DNA of 64,000 nt. Source: Haliotis asinina. Lineage: Eukaryota > Mollusca > Gastropoda > Lepetellida > Haliotidae. The notes below the pieces were generated by a model, which did no database searches, had not been told where the DNA came from, and saw only the letters and a list, made by a program, of their open reading frames with translations. The number at the start of each line of letters is the position of its first letter. Within the stretch, counting starts at the first letter, position 1. Below are positions 21,468 through 32,831 of the stretch, in pieces. The stretch lies in NCBI RefSeq assembly GCF_037392515.1, contig NC_090288.1, positions 7,743,501 through 7,807,500 on the forward strand. The letters run 5' to 3'. The position numbers were made by a program, and so were the translations under genes.

Positions 21468-23164
21468 TTAGTTGGTGCTGCTTCCAGTCTTGGGCTGACA
21501 CTTGGGGTTGTGGTGGGTGATGGTACCTCCCGTCTCGTCCACCGTCTCTCCTCTGCATTCCAGACCGGTCATACACGGGCAGTAGTCCTCGAACAGGTTC
21601 GGGTTGAAGATGTCATGATCCATGAACACGTGACAAGATTCGTTCTCCTTGCGTTCCGGCTCGCACTTGCCGCTGTTGTGGCTGTCGAAGAGGTCGTCAA
21701 AGAGCATGCGCTTCTTGCCACCGATGAATTTAGTGACGCAACAGTACCCTTCCCCGCAGTCTGTTGTCTTGGTGCATGATCCCCCGGGGGCCACTCCACC
21801 GGTCACGGCAGCCACGGTGGTGCTGGGATCCTGAGTCTAAGGTCGATAAAACATTACTTATTACTTTCAACATAAAAAAAAGATAAAAGATGATTTTGCA
21901 CGGAGAAGGTCTAAGTGTTTTAACACGTCACAGGACATGCTTACTTTTTCACGAACACCTGGTGTCATCACTGATTGTCCGTGGTTCATTTTCACAGCTG
22001 TTTTTATATCGTACGGAATTAGTTTCTGAGTATGGTTAAGACTGGTATTCGTCTATACTCACGTTCCATAAATATATACTGAGGAAAATATGCTTGCTTC
22101 ACATGAAAGCACAAGGGTTCCCGTATTTTTTTTCAAATTTCTTCACAAGCTATGCGATACAAAACTTGTGAAGAAACCTTTAAAAAAAGTTTAAAAAATA
22201 AAAACACACGTGCACTTGTCTTTTCATGTCATTCCTTATTGTTTTCGAGTAGTATATATTGCAAGTATATTATCACCATAAAACGGAGATACGTATTTTG
22301 ATGATGTAACCGCACTGAAGAGACCTTGATTTTTCAATACGTTATTTTCATTATACTATTAGTGAGTGAGTGAGTCGGGTTTTATTCTGCGTTCACCGCT
22401 CGACTTAAAATAATCAGTTAAGCAGTCGACTAAATATGTCTTTATTCCAACAGATTATGATGGAACGACGATTTATTGTCGTAAAAAAGAGGTGATACAC
22501 TATTTTTTACACGAAGCTCATGAGGTAAAGTGTTGCATCGCCTCAGATTATTAGGGGGACATACTATCAAACATCTCGGTATTATGACGCAGTAATGGCT
22601 CATTTGGACTGACTGTTGGACCTGATCACGTGAACTCTAAAATGCCATTCAAGATAGTCTCGTTGGTACGTTCTACATTACAAGCTCCAGGGATAAAAAA
22701 GCTTCTGTCATTTCTATTCTTTCATTTAAATCTCGCTGATGTACTGAGAAGAACCAACGCAAGTACATCGGACACGGTGAGTGAGTGATTGAGTGAGCGA
22801 GTGAGTTTTGTTTTACGCCGTTTTCAGCAATATTCCAACAATATCACTGCTAGGGAAACCAGAAATGGGCTCATACATTGCACCCATGTGGGGAATCGAA
22901 CATGGGCTCTCGACGTTACAAGCGAACGCTCTAACCATTAAGCTACCCTACCGCAACATCGAACACTGTTATTTAAACGTACGGCACGTAATTTTTTAAA
23001 GTAAGATATATAATTATGCAGATATATTTATATTGCTGTACTGCCCAGGATCAAATAACGGTCTGTGAAACTAATCAACAAGAATTTTCAGCTTTTAAGT
23101 TAAACTTTAGTGAACTCACCAGGGCAACTCCAAGAACAGCTAGAAACACGATTGTGACCTTCAT
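21468..23164 (-). CDS. Secreted prokineticin/astakine-domain protein (gene 2)
   Basis: Two coding exons on the minus strand: 23164-23120 and 21836-21468, joined in phase 0 (donor CTG|GTGAGT, acceptor CCTTAG|ACT; an alternative acceptor six bases on, ACTCAG|GAT, keeps the frame). The product is 137 aa. Residues 1-15 are a signal peptide (MKVTIVFLAVLGVAL), followed by a short Thr/Gly-rich linker. Ten cysteines lie at 36-128: C-x5-C-x4-CC-x24-C-x9-C-x17-C-x-C-x5-C-x18-C, the same plan as gene 1 and prokineticin. The segment FNPNL, the CPCMxGLEC motif and the final NPxC are shared with gene 1, so the two are paralogues. The protein ends nine residues after the last Cys, with no mucin-like tail. 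Gene 1 lies 7.9 kb away in opposing orientation. A signalling peptide acting outside the cell is the likeliest role; the receptor is unknown. Confidence 0.87.
21937..22110. repeat. Dispersed repeats in the gene 2 intron
   Basis: The first part (GGACATGCTTACTTTTTCAC, then GAACACCTGGTGTCATCA) matches the 5706 repeat. From 22060 the sequence resembles an end of the 16019-16212 MITE family (ATAAATATATACTGAGG, CACATGAAAGCACAAG). Confidence 0.5.
22362..22402 (-). mobile_element. SINE tail fragment in the gene 2 intron
   Basis: GTGAGTGAGTGAGTCGGGTT and TTATTCTGCG only; it stops at once. Confidence 0.6.
22778..22955 (-). mobile_element. SINE-A, full length, in the gene 2 intron
   Basis: GAGTGAGCGAGTGAG tail, TTACGCCGTTTTCAGCAATA, CCAGAAATGGGCTCATACAT, CATGTGGGGAATCGAAC, GCTCTAACCATTAAGCTACC. 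It lies in the same sense as gene 2. Confidence 0.92.
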
Positions 23165-23676
23165 GGTAATATAATTAAATGACAGGTTGAAATGGCCGTT
23201 CAGATATATTAGACAATTCAGTGGGAAGAACCATGTGTGGCCTGATATGAATAACTTCGCATTAACGATAAGATTGCCCCGAAGGACGGACTTCAAGAAC
23301 ATTTGTCTACTTGCATGTCAGGCATTCTGCCAGACGTGTCAACTCCAATGCTTAACGAGAGACAATTAAACCTGTCCTTAGTACGCCACTAACGATTTAG
23401 TTGTAATGGCTTAAAATGAATTTCAAAAGAGGTAAGACGGTGCGTACTTAAACTTTGAGTCTCTGGGGTGATATTAAAATATTTATGTTTTGTTTGCTTA
23501 TCTCGAGTACTTGGGCTTTCGGGTTGCGATTGGCACCCATGAGTTCAGGTGGCTGATAAATGATCCCGCTGATTGTGAGAACGTAACCAGAAGGTGCTGA
23601 CCACTGCTCTATCAACTCCAGGAATATCTGTACCAGACCCGAATACTTAAGGGTCACCGTTTCGCTTTTATGGCGA
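23165..23676. other. Upstream region of gene 2; no clear promoter
   Basis: An AATATATC run at about 23200-23208 on the minus strand lies only some 40 bp before the ATG. It is a weak TATA candidate that would leave a very short leader. No other motif is convincing, and a non-coding first exon further upstream is possible. Confidence 0.35.
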
Positions 23677-23740
23677 AGGTTTGTAAATAAGCTAGGTTGG
23701 ACCAGACAATCCAGTGATCAATAAGCATCCATGTAGACAA
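23677..23740 (-). mobile_element. SINE-B fragment
   Basis: GGTTTGTAAATAAGCTAGG, GACCAGACAATCCAGTGATC and AATAAGCATCCATG form the complement of the last third of SINE-B, without tail. Confidence 0.6.
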
Positions 23741-23949
23741 TTGAGATACCAGGGTATGCAGCAGCATGATTGTTCCTAAAAAGGTTCGGCAAGCCACCTA
23801 ATCCGAAATAAAAGTTGGTTTGGTACGCGCCTGGATACGGAGAAATGTGTTAACCAAGACAGCCAAGACGGTGAGGGTCTCTTACGGCAAGCATGAACAA
23901 CTTGAGACCAATACTAGCCCGGATCCACTCGGTACATGTTTCAGGTCTA

Positions 23950-23988
23950 AAAATGAATGAATGAATGAATGAATGAATGAATGAAAAA
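23950..23988. repeat. (ATGA)n microsatellite
   Basis: About nine perfect tetramer units, followed by A-rich sequence to 24060. Confidence 0.95.
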
Positions 23989-24518
23989 ACACCAAAAAAG
24001 AAAGAAAAAAATCCACCAAAACAAAAACACACACCAACAACAATAAAATAGCAAATCACAAAGCACACTTCGTTTCGCTTCATATAATATCAAATATTAC
24101 CCAGTTACTCGTAAAATGTTTTCAGAGGTCAAATACAAAATGTCAGTCATCTTTCAGGCAAATGGTTCTTGTTTCTTTTGCTGTTACATTTGTATGTGTT
24201 CAACCAAACTAATAACTTGAAACTATTTACATTCAAAACTTCAATGGAAGTAGCGTGTCCATTACCATGACGATTAATCCACGTCACATTGCTATACTCC
24301 AAACTGGATAGCAGCATCATTACATTGGAAAAGTCGTTAATTTCAACCTGCAGTCTGTTCACTTTCGAAATTCCAACATCACATCATTTCAGTAGTTTTA
24401 AAATGTTTTCTTTAAAGTTTACTGGATCAGATTGAGACCACATTTGCATTGATGATTTTACTATCAAATGAAACCTGTTTCCACAGATGGTTGAGACCAA
24501 TTGCTCTCTTTATTTTGG

Positions 24519-24670
24519 GGCGGTGGGGTAGCCTAGTGGTTAAAGCCTTTGCTCGTCACGCCGAAGGTTCGATTCCCCACATGGTATAGCGTGTGAAGCC
24601 CATTTGTGGTGTCCCTCGATGTGATGTAGCTGGAATATTGCTAAAGGTGGCGTAAAACCACACTCACTTG
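24519..24670 (+). mobile_element. SINE-A, full length, well preserved
   Basis: GGGGCGGTGGGGTAGCCTAG, TGGTTAAAGCC, GTTCGATTCCCCACATGG, GTGTGAAGCCCATTTGTGG, AGCTGGAATATTGCTAAAGG and GGCGTAAAACCACACTCACT. There is a small deletion just before the B box. Confidence 0.93.
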
Positions 24671-24959
24671 GGTTTGACGTTTTGAATGCATTGCGGCTGC
24701 TCTCATTGATGGTGACGGAGTCATTATACATACAAAAAGTTTGACACTTAATGTCGTGGCAGACTAAACAAAGCACTACTAGATGAAGTGACTTATCCTT
24801 TAAAAGCTGTGAGGTCAGCCGTGATACCCATTGTTTTGTCTGTTATGTCTGTTTCGTGTTCTATATGCAAACACCGTATACATTATACAGATCCACAGTC
24901 GAACCATTGTTTAAAGAAAGCGCTATCGCTCATTGAGTCGCCTACGTTACCAAAGAGAG

Positions 24960-25196
24960 TGATTGAGTTTAGTTTTACTCCGCAATCAGCAATACTCCAG
25001 CTGTATAGCAGCGGTCTGTAAATAATCGAGTCTGGACTAGACAACTCAGTAATCAACAGCTTGAGCATCGATCTGTGCAGCTGGGCACCGATGACATGTG
25101 TCAGCCAAGCCAGCGTGCCTGACCACCCGATGCCCTTAGTCGCTTCTTACGACAAGTATAGGTTGTAACCAGTTGTAACCCGGGCCTTCACCGGAA
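24960..25196 (-). mobile_element. SINE-B, nearly full length
   Basis: Tail complement TTTTACTCCGCAATCAGCAA, TCTGTAAATAATCGAGTCTG, GAGCATCGATCTGTGCAGCT, GATGACATGTGTCAGCCAAG, TTAGTCGCTTCTTACGACAA and the head complement CCCGGGCCTTCACCGG. Confidence 0.92.
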
Positions 25197-26459
25197 CCAA
25201 ACAGAACTTATCAAAGTCTTTTCCAGTTGCAAATATGTCAAATGAGACCCGAAACCATGCAGAGAAGCTATAAACGTGTTTCGTAGCCACTTGGGGCATA
25301 ATATTCCAGAATAAATATTTTCAGAGTCGTAAACGTCGGGAACTCTGAGATGCATCGTTGCCATTGGATATTGCCCAATCAGGTATTGATGGCAAGTAGA
25401 TCCACACACTTAAATGCCTTTCAGCATTTTGAGAAATGTTATTATGACATTGTCATTTCAAATGTTCCTCTCAGACAAACGGAGAAAGGAAACAGTAAAA
25501 TTCTCGTTGGAAGTTTTAGATCAAGACACAGAGGGTAGGTAGGGGAGCTAATTGTAACAGTTCTCAAGAACGAAAGAACATTCAAGAATGGACAGGATGG
25601 TAGCTCAAGAAGGAACGTCTGATGAAAACAATTTTCCTTCATATAAGTAAGAAAATGGTGCTGATCTGCATTTGCAATCTGCAACAGTACTAGTAATTGA
25701 ATTTTCTTGACGAGGTCTATTCTATATAGGGGCAAATGCGTCTGTTGAATCTCACATACAATGACTTTTATTTACACCCCGGGCCTAATGCATGTGCTTG
25801 ACCACTGATGTGTTTGCTGTTACTGTTGTAATTGTATTTAACTATAACAATTAATTACCAATCAGTCGGTCACGGCAGAATGAGCCTTCGCGAACTTTGA
25901 CTGAAAGGAAATCAATAGCCAGTCAGAAAGCAACTCCCTCGAGCTTTGATACAAAACACCGATTTCAGTTCGATTTCAGGATATAACCTGTTCTTTGCAG
26001 CGAACACTAAGATCTTATTTTGTTTGTATAGGAAACCATTATTCCCTCATTTTTTGTGTCATTGTATTTTATGTTGTATTTTTTTCTCGTCCTGGATCCA
26101 TCACTAACATATGTACCTACCTTCAAGATAGAGTTTCACGACAGACAAATAACGCTAAGTCCTAATTATTTTTCAAGGTTTGCATGTTTGCCTACACCAC
26201 TAACAACACTAACACCACAGCATTGATTTCCTTCACACTAATCACGTCCGTGATGAAAACCAGACGTCGAGGGGAGTAGTACTCTGTTGATGCTGTCAGT
26301 ATTGACGTCTCTATGTTATCAAAGCTGTATTAGACAGAGATTGCCCATACACAAGAGACCACTAACCAGTATCACATTCTTCTACACAGGTTACTGGTCA
26401 TGTCTGTGCCTCTCGGTACAGAGGGATGGCCATGGTGACTTAGAATAGACATCGCTATG
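25197..26459. other. No gene recognised
   Basis: Short frames at 25350-25538 and 25442-25735 have no supporting signal. No repeat family is visible. Confidence 0.4.
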
Positions 26460-27300
26460 TATTACGTCCAGAGAAAGCGATAACACGAGATGAGAAAGAG
26501 ATAGCGCGAGACTAGAAAGTGATATATAATTGACTGTCCTTGAAAATGCAAATATATGGTTAAATTTGTCAGAATGCTCAAAAGTGAAAATGACGAACGT
26601 TGCCAAATGTATTTCTTATGTTATGACTGAAAGAAATATATTAGCTTTAATACTTATAAGTTGATACTATAAACATCCTTGCTCTTGGACAATTTATACT
26701 GTGTGTATAATCCTACCATGTGCCGAAGATCACTATAGTGTCATTGTAACTGAGAAAGGCTGATGGTGTGTATCTAAAAAAATTTATTGATATGAAATGT
26801 CCTTATGTCCAAATGACATGGAAGATGTCCTAAGTTCCATGAAATACGTCAACGTTATTTATCTTTTACTTTCCTCCAACATACAAATAGGTTTAAATTT
26901 GTCAGAAATCTAAAGACGCGCAAATGATGACGTTGTGTTTAATGCTGACAAATGTATGTTACGTTAGAAAGAAATAGGCATGAAATACTTATAAGGGCAC
27001 ACTAGTACACCGTGGATCTTGGACAGTGTAACAGTAATGTATATTGTGTACAGACTCCTGTCATGAGCTCTAGTTAACTATGTTTTCCGTGATATGTAAT
27101 TATTTTGGTTTTTGACGTAACAAATTCTTGTCTTGTCTATTCTTGTTGTTTTCGCGCCTCGTGGTATCGCTATCTCGTCTCACGCTATCCCTTTCTCATC
27201 TTATCCTATCGCTTTCCCATCTCATGCTATCGCTTTCCCATCTTATCCTATCGCTTTCACGACTCATACTATCGCTTTCTCATCTCATGCTATTGTTTTA
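26460..27300. repeat. Element bounded by inverted 21-bp minisatellites
   Basis: At 27169-27298 about six 21-bp units close to TATCGCTTTCCCATCTCATG(C) stand in tandem. At about 26470-26525 two to three units of the same sequence stand in inverted orientation (GAGATGAGAAAGAGATAGCG). Between them a segment is tandemly duplicated: 26546-26730 and 26884-27065 share AAATTTGTCAGAA, GAAAGAAATA, TACTTATAAG and CTTGGACA in order. It is non-coding and of unknown family. Confidence 0.65.
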
Positions 27301-27797
27301 TAGTTTCCCCGCGGTCGTAACTAAAGGAGAAAAGCGATGTTCTCTCTCGATCACCATACATAATGGGGCAAATAAAATTGGTTGTATTTCCACAAAATCA
27401 GTTAACAGGCTATCGTGGCACAGAACTGTATCGTCCATCACTTAATGTCTGGTTCCGACTTAATTATTCATAATATGCTCTTCACAGTTACGTTTTGTGT
27501 GAAAATGTATGTCCATCACCCCATTGTGACAAATGTTTGGAGAGCAACTTCAGCATCAAATTCTACTGAGGAACGTGAACGGTAGTGACAGATGTATAAA
27601 CCTAATAGGCGCTATCAAAACTATGTCCACATTTATAGCTTTTGATGGAGCCTTTGTTTTCAGAGTGGCTCAGCGTACCCTTAATTTGTGTTTTTTTTAC
27701 ATCCAAATGATTTGGACACACGTGGCATGCACTTAGGGTTGAAATGCAAGGTCTAATATGGACATTATATATGCCATTATCTCATCGACTCTCATGA
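27301..27797. other. No gene recognised
   Basis: Frames at 27533-27736 lack support; no repeat seen. Confidence 0.35.
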
Positions 27798-28040
27798 ACC
27801 CATGAAGGTCCGGGTTAGAATATTGGCCTTCATTGACCCACGCTTGTCGTAAGAAGCGACTAAGGAGATCGGGTGGTCAGTCTCCCAGACTTGCCTGACA
27901 CATGTCATCGGTGCCCATTTACGCAGATCGATTTTGTTGATCAGTGGATTGCCTGGTCCAGACTCGATTACTTACAGACCGCTGCCATCGAGCTGGAATA
28001 TTGCTGAGTGCGGCGTAAAATTAAACTCACTCACTCAGTC
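27798..28040 (+). mobile_element. SINE-B, full length
   Basis: ACCCATGAAGGTCCGGGTTA head, CTTGTCGTAAGAAGCGACTA, GACACATGTCATCGGTGCCC, TGCCTGGTCCAGACTCGATT, GAATATTGCTGAGTGCGGCG and ACTCACTCACTC. It is among the least diverged copies. Confidence 0.93.
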
Positions 28041-28463
28041 AATGGCTTTATGATAGTTCGAGGATATCTATTTGATTCTGGCTCACGTCTCTGTGTAACA
28101 CAACACTCTGTGTATGGGTGGCTTATATTAATTGATGTCAATAAAACATGAAACTGATAATTAAAATATTCAAAAGTAAGTAAGGTCCGGCTGACCGGGG
28201 TCTTGTTATTAGTGTTGAGGACTAAAGGGAATCCCCTCTTTATCACTTTTTGCGTTATAGGAAATTGTATCGTGATTATATGTTGCGCTCAAATGCAATA
28301 TCTGGATGTAGTTAAAGTGCATTTCAGTGACAGCCACATTCGGATTATATGTTCCAATATGCATGCCATATGCATGCCATGTCAAGAATACACTAAGCAG
28401 TGCGATTATCTCCATTAGTAATCAAGTCTTTGAAGGGCATTTAGAAGTGAAATACATAAGAGT

Positions 28464-28593
28464 GAAGATTTTATGGATATCAACTTCTTTATATGAGAAC
28501 ACAACGTTTCGGAGTTTATGCTGATGAAGGAGTAAGTATTAACTCTGAAACGTTGTGTTCTCATATAAATAAGTTGATATCTATAAAATCTTC
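28464..28593. repeat. 53-bp-arm fold-back with a hammerhead-like core
   Basis: Arms 28464-28516 and 28541-28593 are inverted copies with three mismatches, around a 24-base loop. On the plus strand the loop begins TATGCTGATGA and the right arm continues ACTCTGAAACG. CTGATGA and GAAAC are the conserved hammerhead boxes, and GGAGT and ACTCT between them can form helix II. The outer arms would be an unusually long helix III. Helix I pairing is weak. Hammerhead motifs are known in Penelope-like elements and other retroelements, so this may be an end of such an element. Confidence 0.6.
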
Positions 28594-28736
28594 ATTCCAT
28601 TAGTAATGTTGTTAGTATTATTTTTAACCAAAAACGAAAACCGACAAGGCAAAGCCATAATGTAAGAAAACTGATAGCAATATCACGATAGCAAGTGTTG
28701 ATTACATTGGTGTTCAGTTGAGAGTTAGTAAATCAA

Positions 28737-28785
28737 TTTTAGTTTTACGCCGCTCTTAGCAATATCACAGCAATATCATTTAGAT
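28737..28785 (-). mobile_element. SINE tail fragment
   Basis: TTTTACGCCGCTCTTAGCAA and ACAGCAATATCA only. It sits just before duplication copy A and has no counterpart in copy B. Confidence 0.5.
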
Positions 28786-28799
28786 ACAGTTGTAATAAA

Positions 28800-31700
28800 T
28801 TATTTTCTACTTGACATTTGGTTTAGACTTTCAGTTTAATAAACCCCAGCTGATTAAACAGGTTTAGTCATTCGACTGTTAACCTTTTACATTTAAAATA
28901 CGCGAAGCCGATGGGAATTGAATGTGTGCAAAGAGAGTGTCCTCATAAAAGAAATTCAATTTAACATAAATTGTGGTATTTCATAGAAAGAAACTGCAGA
29001 AAGTATCAACGTATTATGATAGTTAAGGTGGTACAAGAACGGCAAACTTCGAGTAAACAACTGGAGAAAAGAAATAATCATAGCCTATCAATACAATATC
29101 TCAGATATCGCCAATACCACAGATTGCACTGACATTATGATCAGGTAAAGGGACAGTTTGCTATCGAATCCGACAGTTCCAAATGAAACTGCTGAATGCC
29201 AAATATGTTAACGCCGATATTGTCGAAAGCCAATTAGCCTAGATAGCATCGATCGGAAAAGGAGATCAATAACGAATCCACAGATTTCCACGTGACTTCA
29301 TATAAGTTGTTGTTGTATCTTGATTGACAGTGTATATGCCTAAATGACAACAAGGGATACGAATTGTCAGATGACTGAGAAATATACCAATTCCACTATA
29401 CCGTTTGTTACGCAGGTATATGGGCTTTTGTTCCTTTGTTGTTTTTTTTTGTTGTTTTTTTTGTGTGTAAAGCAATATTCAACCAAATCAGGGAGTCTGA
29501 CCGTCTGGTTCCTCTTACGACAATCTTTCTCTTATGAATTCTATTCCTGCAGACCAGTATTAACCCAGATTTTCACCTGTGGTGTATGGTTTTAAAGGTA
29601 TGATAACATGCAATTAAAGAATCTAACGTCTAAATAAATTTATGTTAATTATCAAATACGTCACTCAGATACCTGAATGCTCATTAAAGGCGTTGTCTGT
29701 AGTGAATGCTCCTCATCAAAAGCAGCAGACATTTCCCCGACCTGTAAAATGGGTAGTTTGTTTGACACCTGCAATGTCAGCAAACAAACCTTATAGAGTA
29801 GTTTACGTTGCGACGTTGCCAAACCCTAATCATTGCAATGGAAGGAGAGTACACACATCAAATGCACTAACCCTGTCTCGGACACCGATTTTCTCAATAT
29901 TTATTGTCACTGTAATAACACACTGGCGACTTATTAACACAAAAAATGACACGCAGTTGTCACTTTCGGCAAGCTCTTGACTGGTTTAATAGAAAATGAC
30001 CCAACTCTTCAATAACAGACCTAGTTTCTTGAAGGTTTCCCTCGAAAGAAATTGCTCGAGCCCATTGATTTCCCGACACGTCAATGACAGGCTTGTCCCC
30101 TCCCGCCATCAATCAGCTGAAGTTTCGCGACAATGCTAATCTCGTGCAAGTTCAAACGCTCCCCTGCGCCGGCGATTTCTGCCATAAAGGTTTTACCTGC
30201 GCTATTCAGACATATGGTATACTAAGAAATGAAGGATACAGTTTCACGAGAACCCTGAAGGTTAATGGTCTTCTGAAATTTGACTTTATTGATTTTGTAT
30301 ATCGCCTGTCAAGAGTCAGATGTAATGTTATTGCAGAATATCACGGTTTGTTTTTACTGTTCAAAATGTCATGTGTGACGACAATTTCCATAAGAGATGG
30401 TTACAGGTGTGTTTTCCGACATCTTCCGTTCACCATGCGTCACTATAACAAGCTAAAATATGAATTGTTTTAATCACTTCTCATCGCACAATGTTTTGGG
30501 TTTTTTCTGGCTATCCCTGTGGGAAGAATTTTGATTGGAGTTTTATTACATTCGTGATTCAAAAGTGTTTTAATGGGTTTTCTTCCTTCTTCCCACCCTC
30601 TAAGGGGTTGAAGTATAGTAAAGTTATTGTCCTCTTGAGAGGGTACGTAAGTCCCTGCAGTTCAATCGGTCAAGTTAGCCATACTACTCTTATGATGGTA
30701 ATGTATTTGTTATTTTGAAATTCGCTTAAATTCACCCCAATCGCCAGCAGCTGAAGTGGATGGTGAAAAGCCAGCTATTATCCATGCAGGTAACAAAGGT
30801 ACTGCAAGTCCCCATGGTCCCTAGTATGTTGATCTACTTTTAATTGTTGGTGATCTATAGCTTATTTGGATATTGTATTGTCAAAACAGTGCTATAAGTT
30901 TGAACTTTCTACACTAGTTGTATTTGTAATTAGATTTTCTAGTTGTTTTATTGTCCCTTTCGACATGTTTTTTATGATATACACATCCTCTATTTTGAGG
31001 CCGAAATATTGCTGCTGTCACGTTAAATATTAACTCCCTCACTCATTCTTTCTTGTTCCCTGTCCTAAAATGCCTCAATGTCCATTACCCAGATGAGTAC
31101 ATTTTTACTGTGATATTCCAGTTGGTCTTACTGTCCTCCGCTGACATGAGTTTTGAAATATTGCCTCTATGAATTCTTGAATTATTTCTCTGTTTTTAGT
31201 CACGACATGGATGAAATATTTCCGGTATGGCTTTAAATCGTAACTCACTCACTCACTCCACATGTTTTGCTCACTCTCCGGGAGACATCTGATTACAATA
31301 GCCAGCCAAGCTGATTTATCAGAGAATGAATCACTATAAATACATTCTTATATATAGTGGTCTACATGATGTTTTAGCAGTATGTAACAGGTTGTTACAT
31401 ATGCTTATGAGGCGGCTAGTATTGTGACGTTAGTAGAAACATGAGCACAGAAGAGATCACTTGTTATTGACTTACACTCACTACTACAGACACTTCGTAC
31501 GAATTGTAACCTACATGTAACCATTCATTGACCGCATTCCTAAGATTGAAACAGTCGAATCTGATGGATGTCTGTACACAGACATTGGTGACTGCGGCGT
31601 TCAACAACATGAACTAATTTAGTCTCCTACACATCGATTAACTGGTGCCTTTAGCAGGTTGTATCAGGTTTACAAAAAAATTAAACATTTCCTTTAAAAG

Positions 31701-32490
31701 CTAATTTGTAACCGAGGCAATATGATTGGTAGGAGATTCTAAATCTTATTTTGTCGGCACTTATATTTAAAAAATATTGCTGCAGCTACAAACATAACCT
31801 TACACGGAATTATGGGTTTAGGAAAAAGATCATGTAGACTTTGTTTCAAGTTTTCCATAAGTGGTTTTCTCTGTTACTAAAGTGAATGATGTTATTGGTG
31901 ATTTGTAATCACAAATCTAATCGTTTTTCCTTACTTGCAGTTTTCAAGCGTGGGTTGACGGATGATTGTCGAATTACAAGCTCGCACTGGGAGACTGTGG
32001 ATACGTTGTGCATTTTGATGACGTACTCTGAGACAAATAGATGCCCATTTAGATGTTTACGGAGTTTAACTTTCCTGCTCGTTTTTGTAAACGAACATTG
32101 GATTTGCCCTTTTCCCATGAAAGCTTCAAATTCCAAAATTGCCATTCGGAAATGGCCAAAAACGAATTCAGAATAATATTAATCTTGTCTGACTCGATAA
32201 TTGAAAATAGCAAGATGAAGGTCGTTTTGAAGATGGGTTTCTAAATCTGAGAACGCATCCAGCCACGAATAGATGACAAGTTATTTCAAGTTTAAACAAA
32301 CTGAAACAGTGAAGGAAGCGAAGACCTATGGAGCGGTGGATATTCATCTATATTCTGTGAAGGAAGAACGTGAAGTGATTGTGAGGTACAACCGATCCCC
32401 AAAGCTACTGTTAGAGTGCGAGTTGACTAGAATGAATCGGATGGCCAGGCTCTTTGATCTTATTGAGTGGATGTTACCGGCACGGCTAAG
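28800..32490. repeat. Tandem segmental duplication, copy A
   Basis: Collinear with 33540-38430. Matching anchors include CATTATGATCAGGT/CACCATGATCAGGT (29133/33853), TACGTTGCGACGTTGCCAAA (29803/34847), CACTCTCCGGGAGAC (31270/36878), GCTAATTTGTAAC and TGAATGATGTTATTG (31885/37834), and GAGTGCGA, GACTAGAATGAATC (32414/38380). The open frames inside are not conserved between copies, so the unit appears non-coding. Two stretches, about 29683-30062 and 31258-31480, are far more similar to copy B than the rest. Confidence 0.85.
29478..29592 (-). mobile_element. SINE-B fragment inside duplication copy A
   Basis: CAACCAAATCAGGGAGTCTG, ATTAACCCAGATTTTCACCT: complement of the SINE-B middle and head. 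The matching fragment in copy B is at 34508-34628, so this insertion predates the duplication. Confidence 0.7.
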
Positions 32491-32831
32491 TACTAATGCT
32501 ATCACTCGCATGTTGGTCTGACAAACAGCTGTTTCATCATCTGCAACCACCACATCGCAGCGCTTGGGTAGATTTATCCGAAAACAGACCTACAAAACCT
32601 TGTTTTAATTCAAGCCCTTGGTCCATAGAAAATACATCAATATATCCGTATGTCGAGACAATAGGACGCTTTAGTACACGAAAAATACTGACGATGATTC
32701 AGCTGGCCCAATAGACAAGGTTTCATCATCCTTAAAGTTACATCGAAATTAATTGTACTTGGTAAATTGCATTAACAGTAATCATATAATTTTAGATTTC
32801 TTAGCTGCAGTCAATCACCTCGTAGACATGT
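32491..32831. other. Junction between duplication copies; no gene
   Basis: Sequence after the end of copy A; it has no match in the region following copy B. Confidence 0.35.

Noticed and set aside
24519-24600. Possible tRNA genes at SINE-A heads (here and at other copies)
   Set aside because: A and B boxes are present, but acceptor and anticodon stems do not form and the sequence runs on into the SINE body.
29642-29980. 112-codon frame in duplication copy A
   Set aside because: The matching frame in copy B is interrupted, although the DNA is about 94% alike; constraint is not at protein level.
31886-32176. Frames on both strands in copy A
   Set aside because: The equivalents in copy B are frame-shifted and dissimilar as protein.
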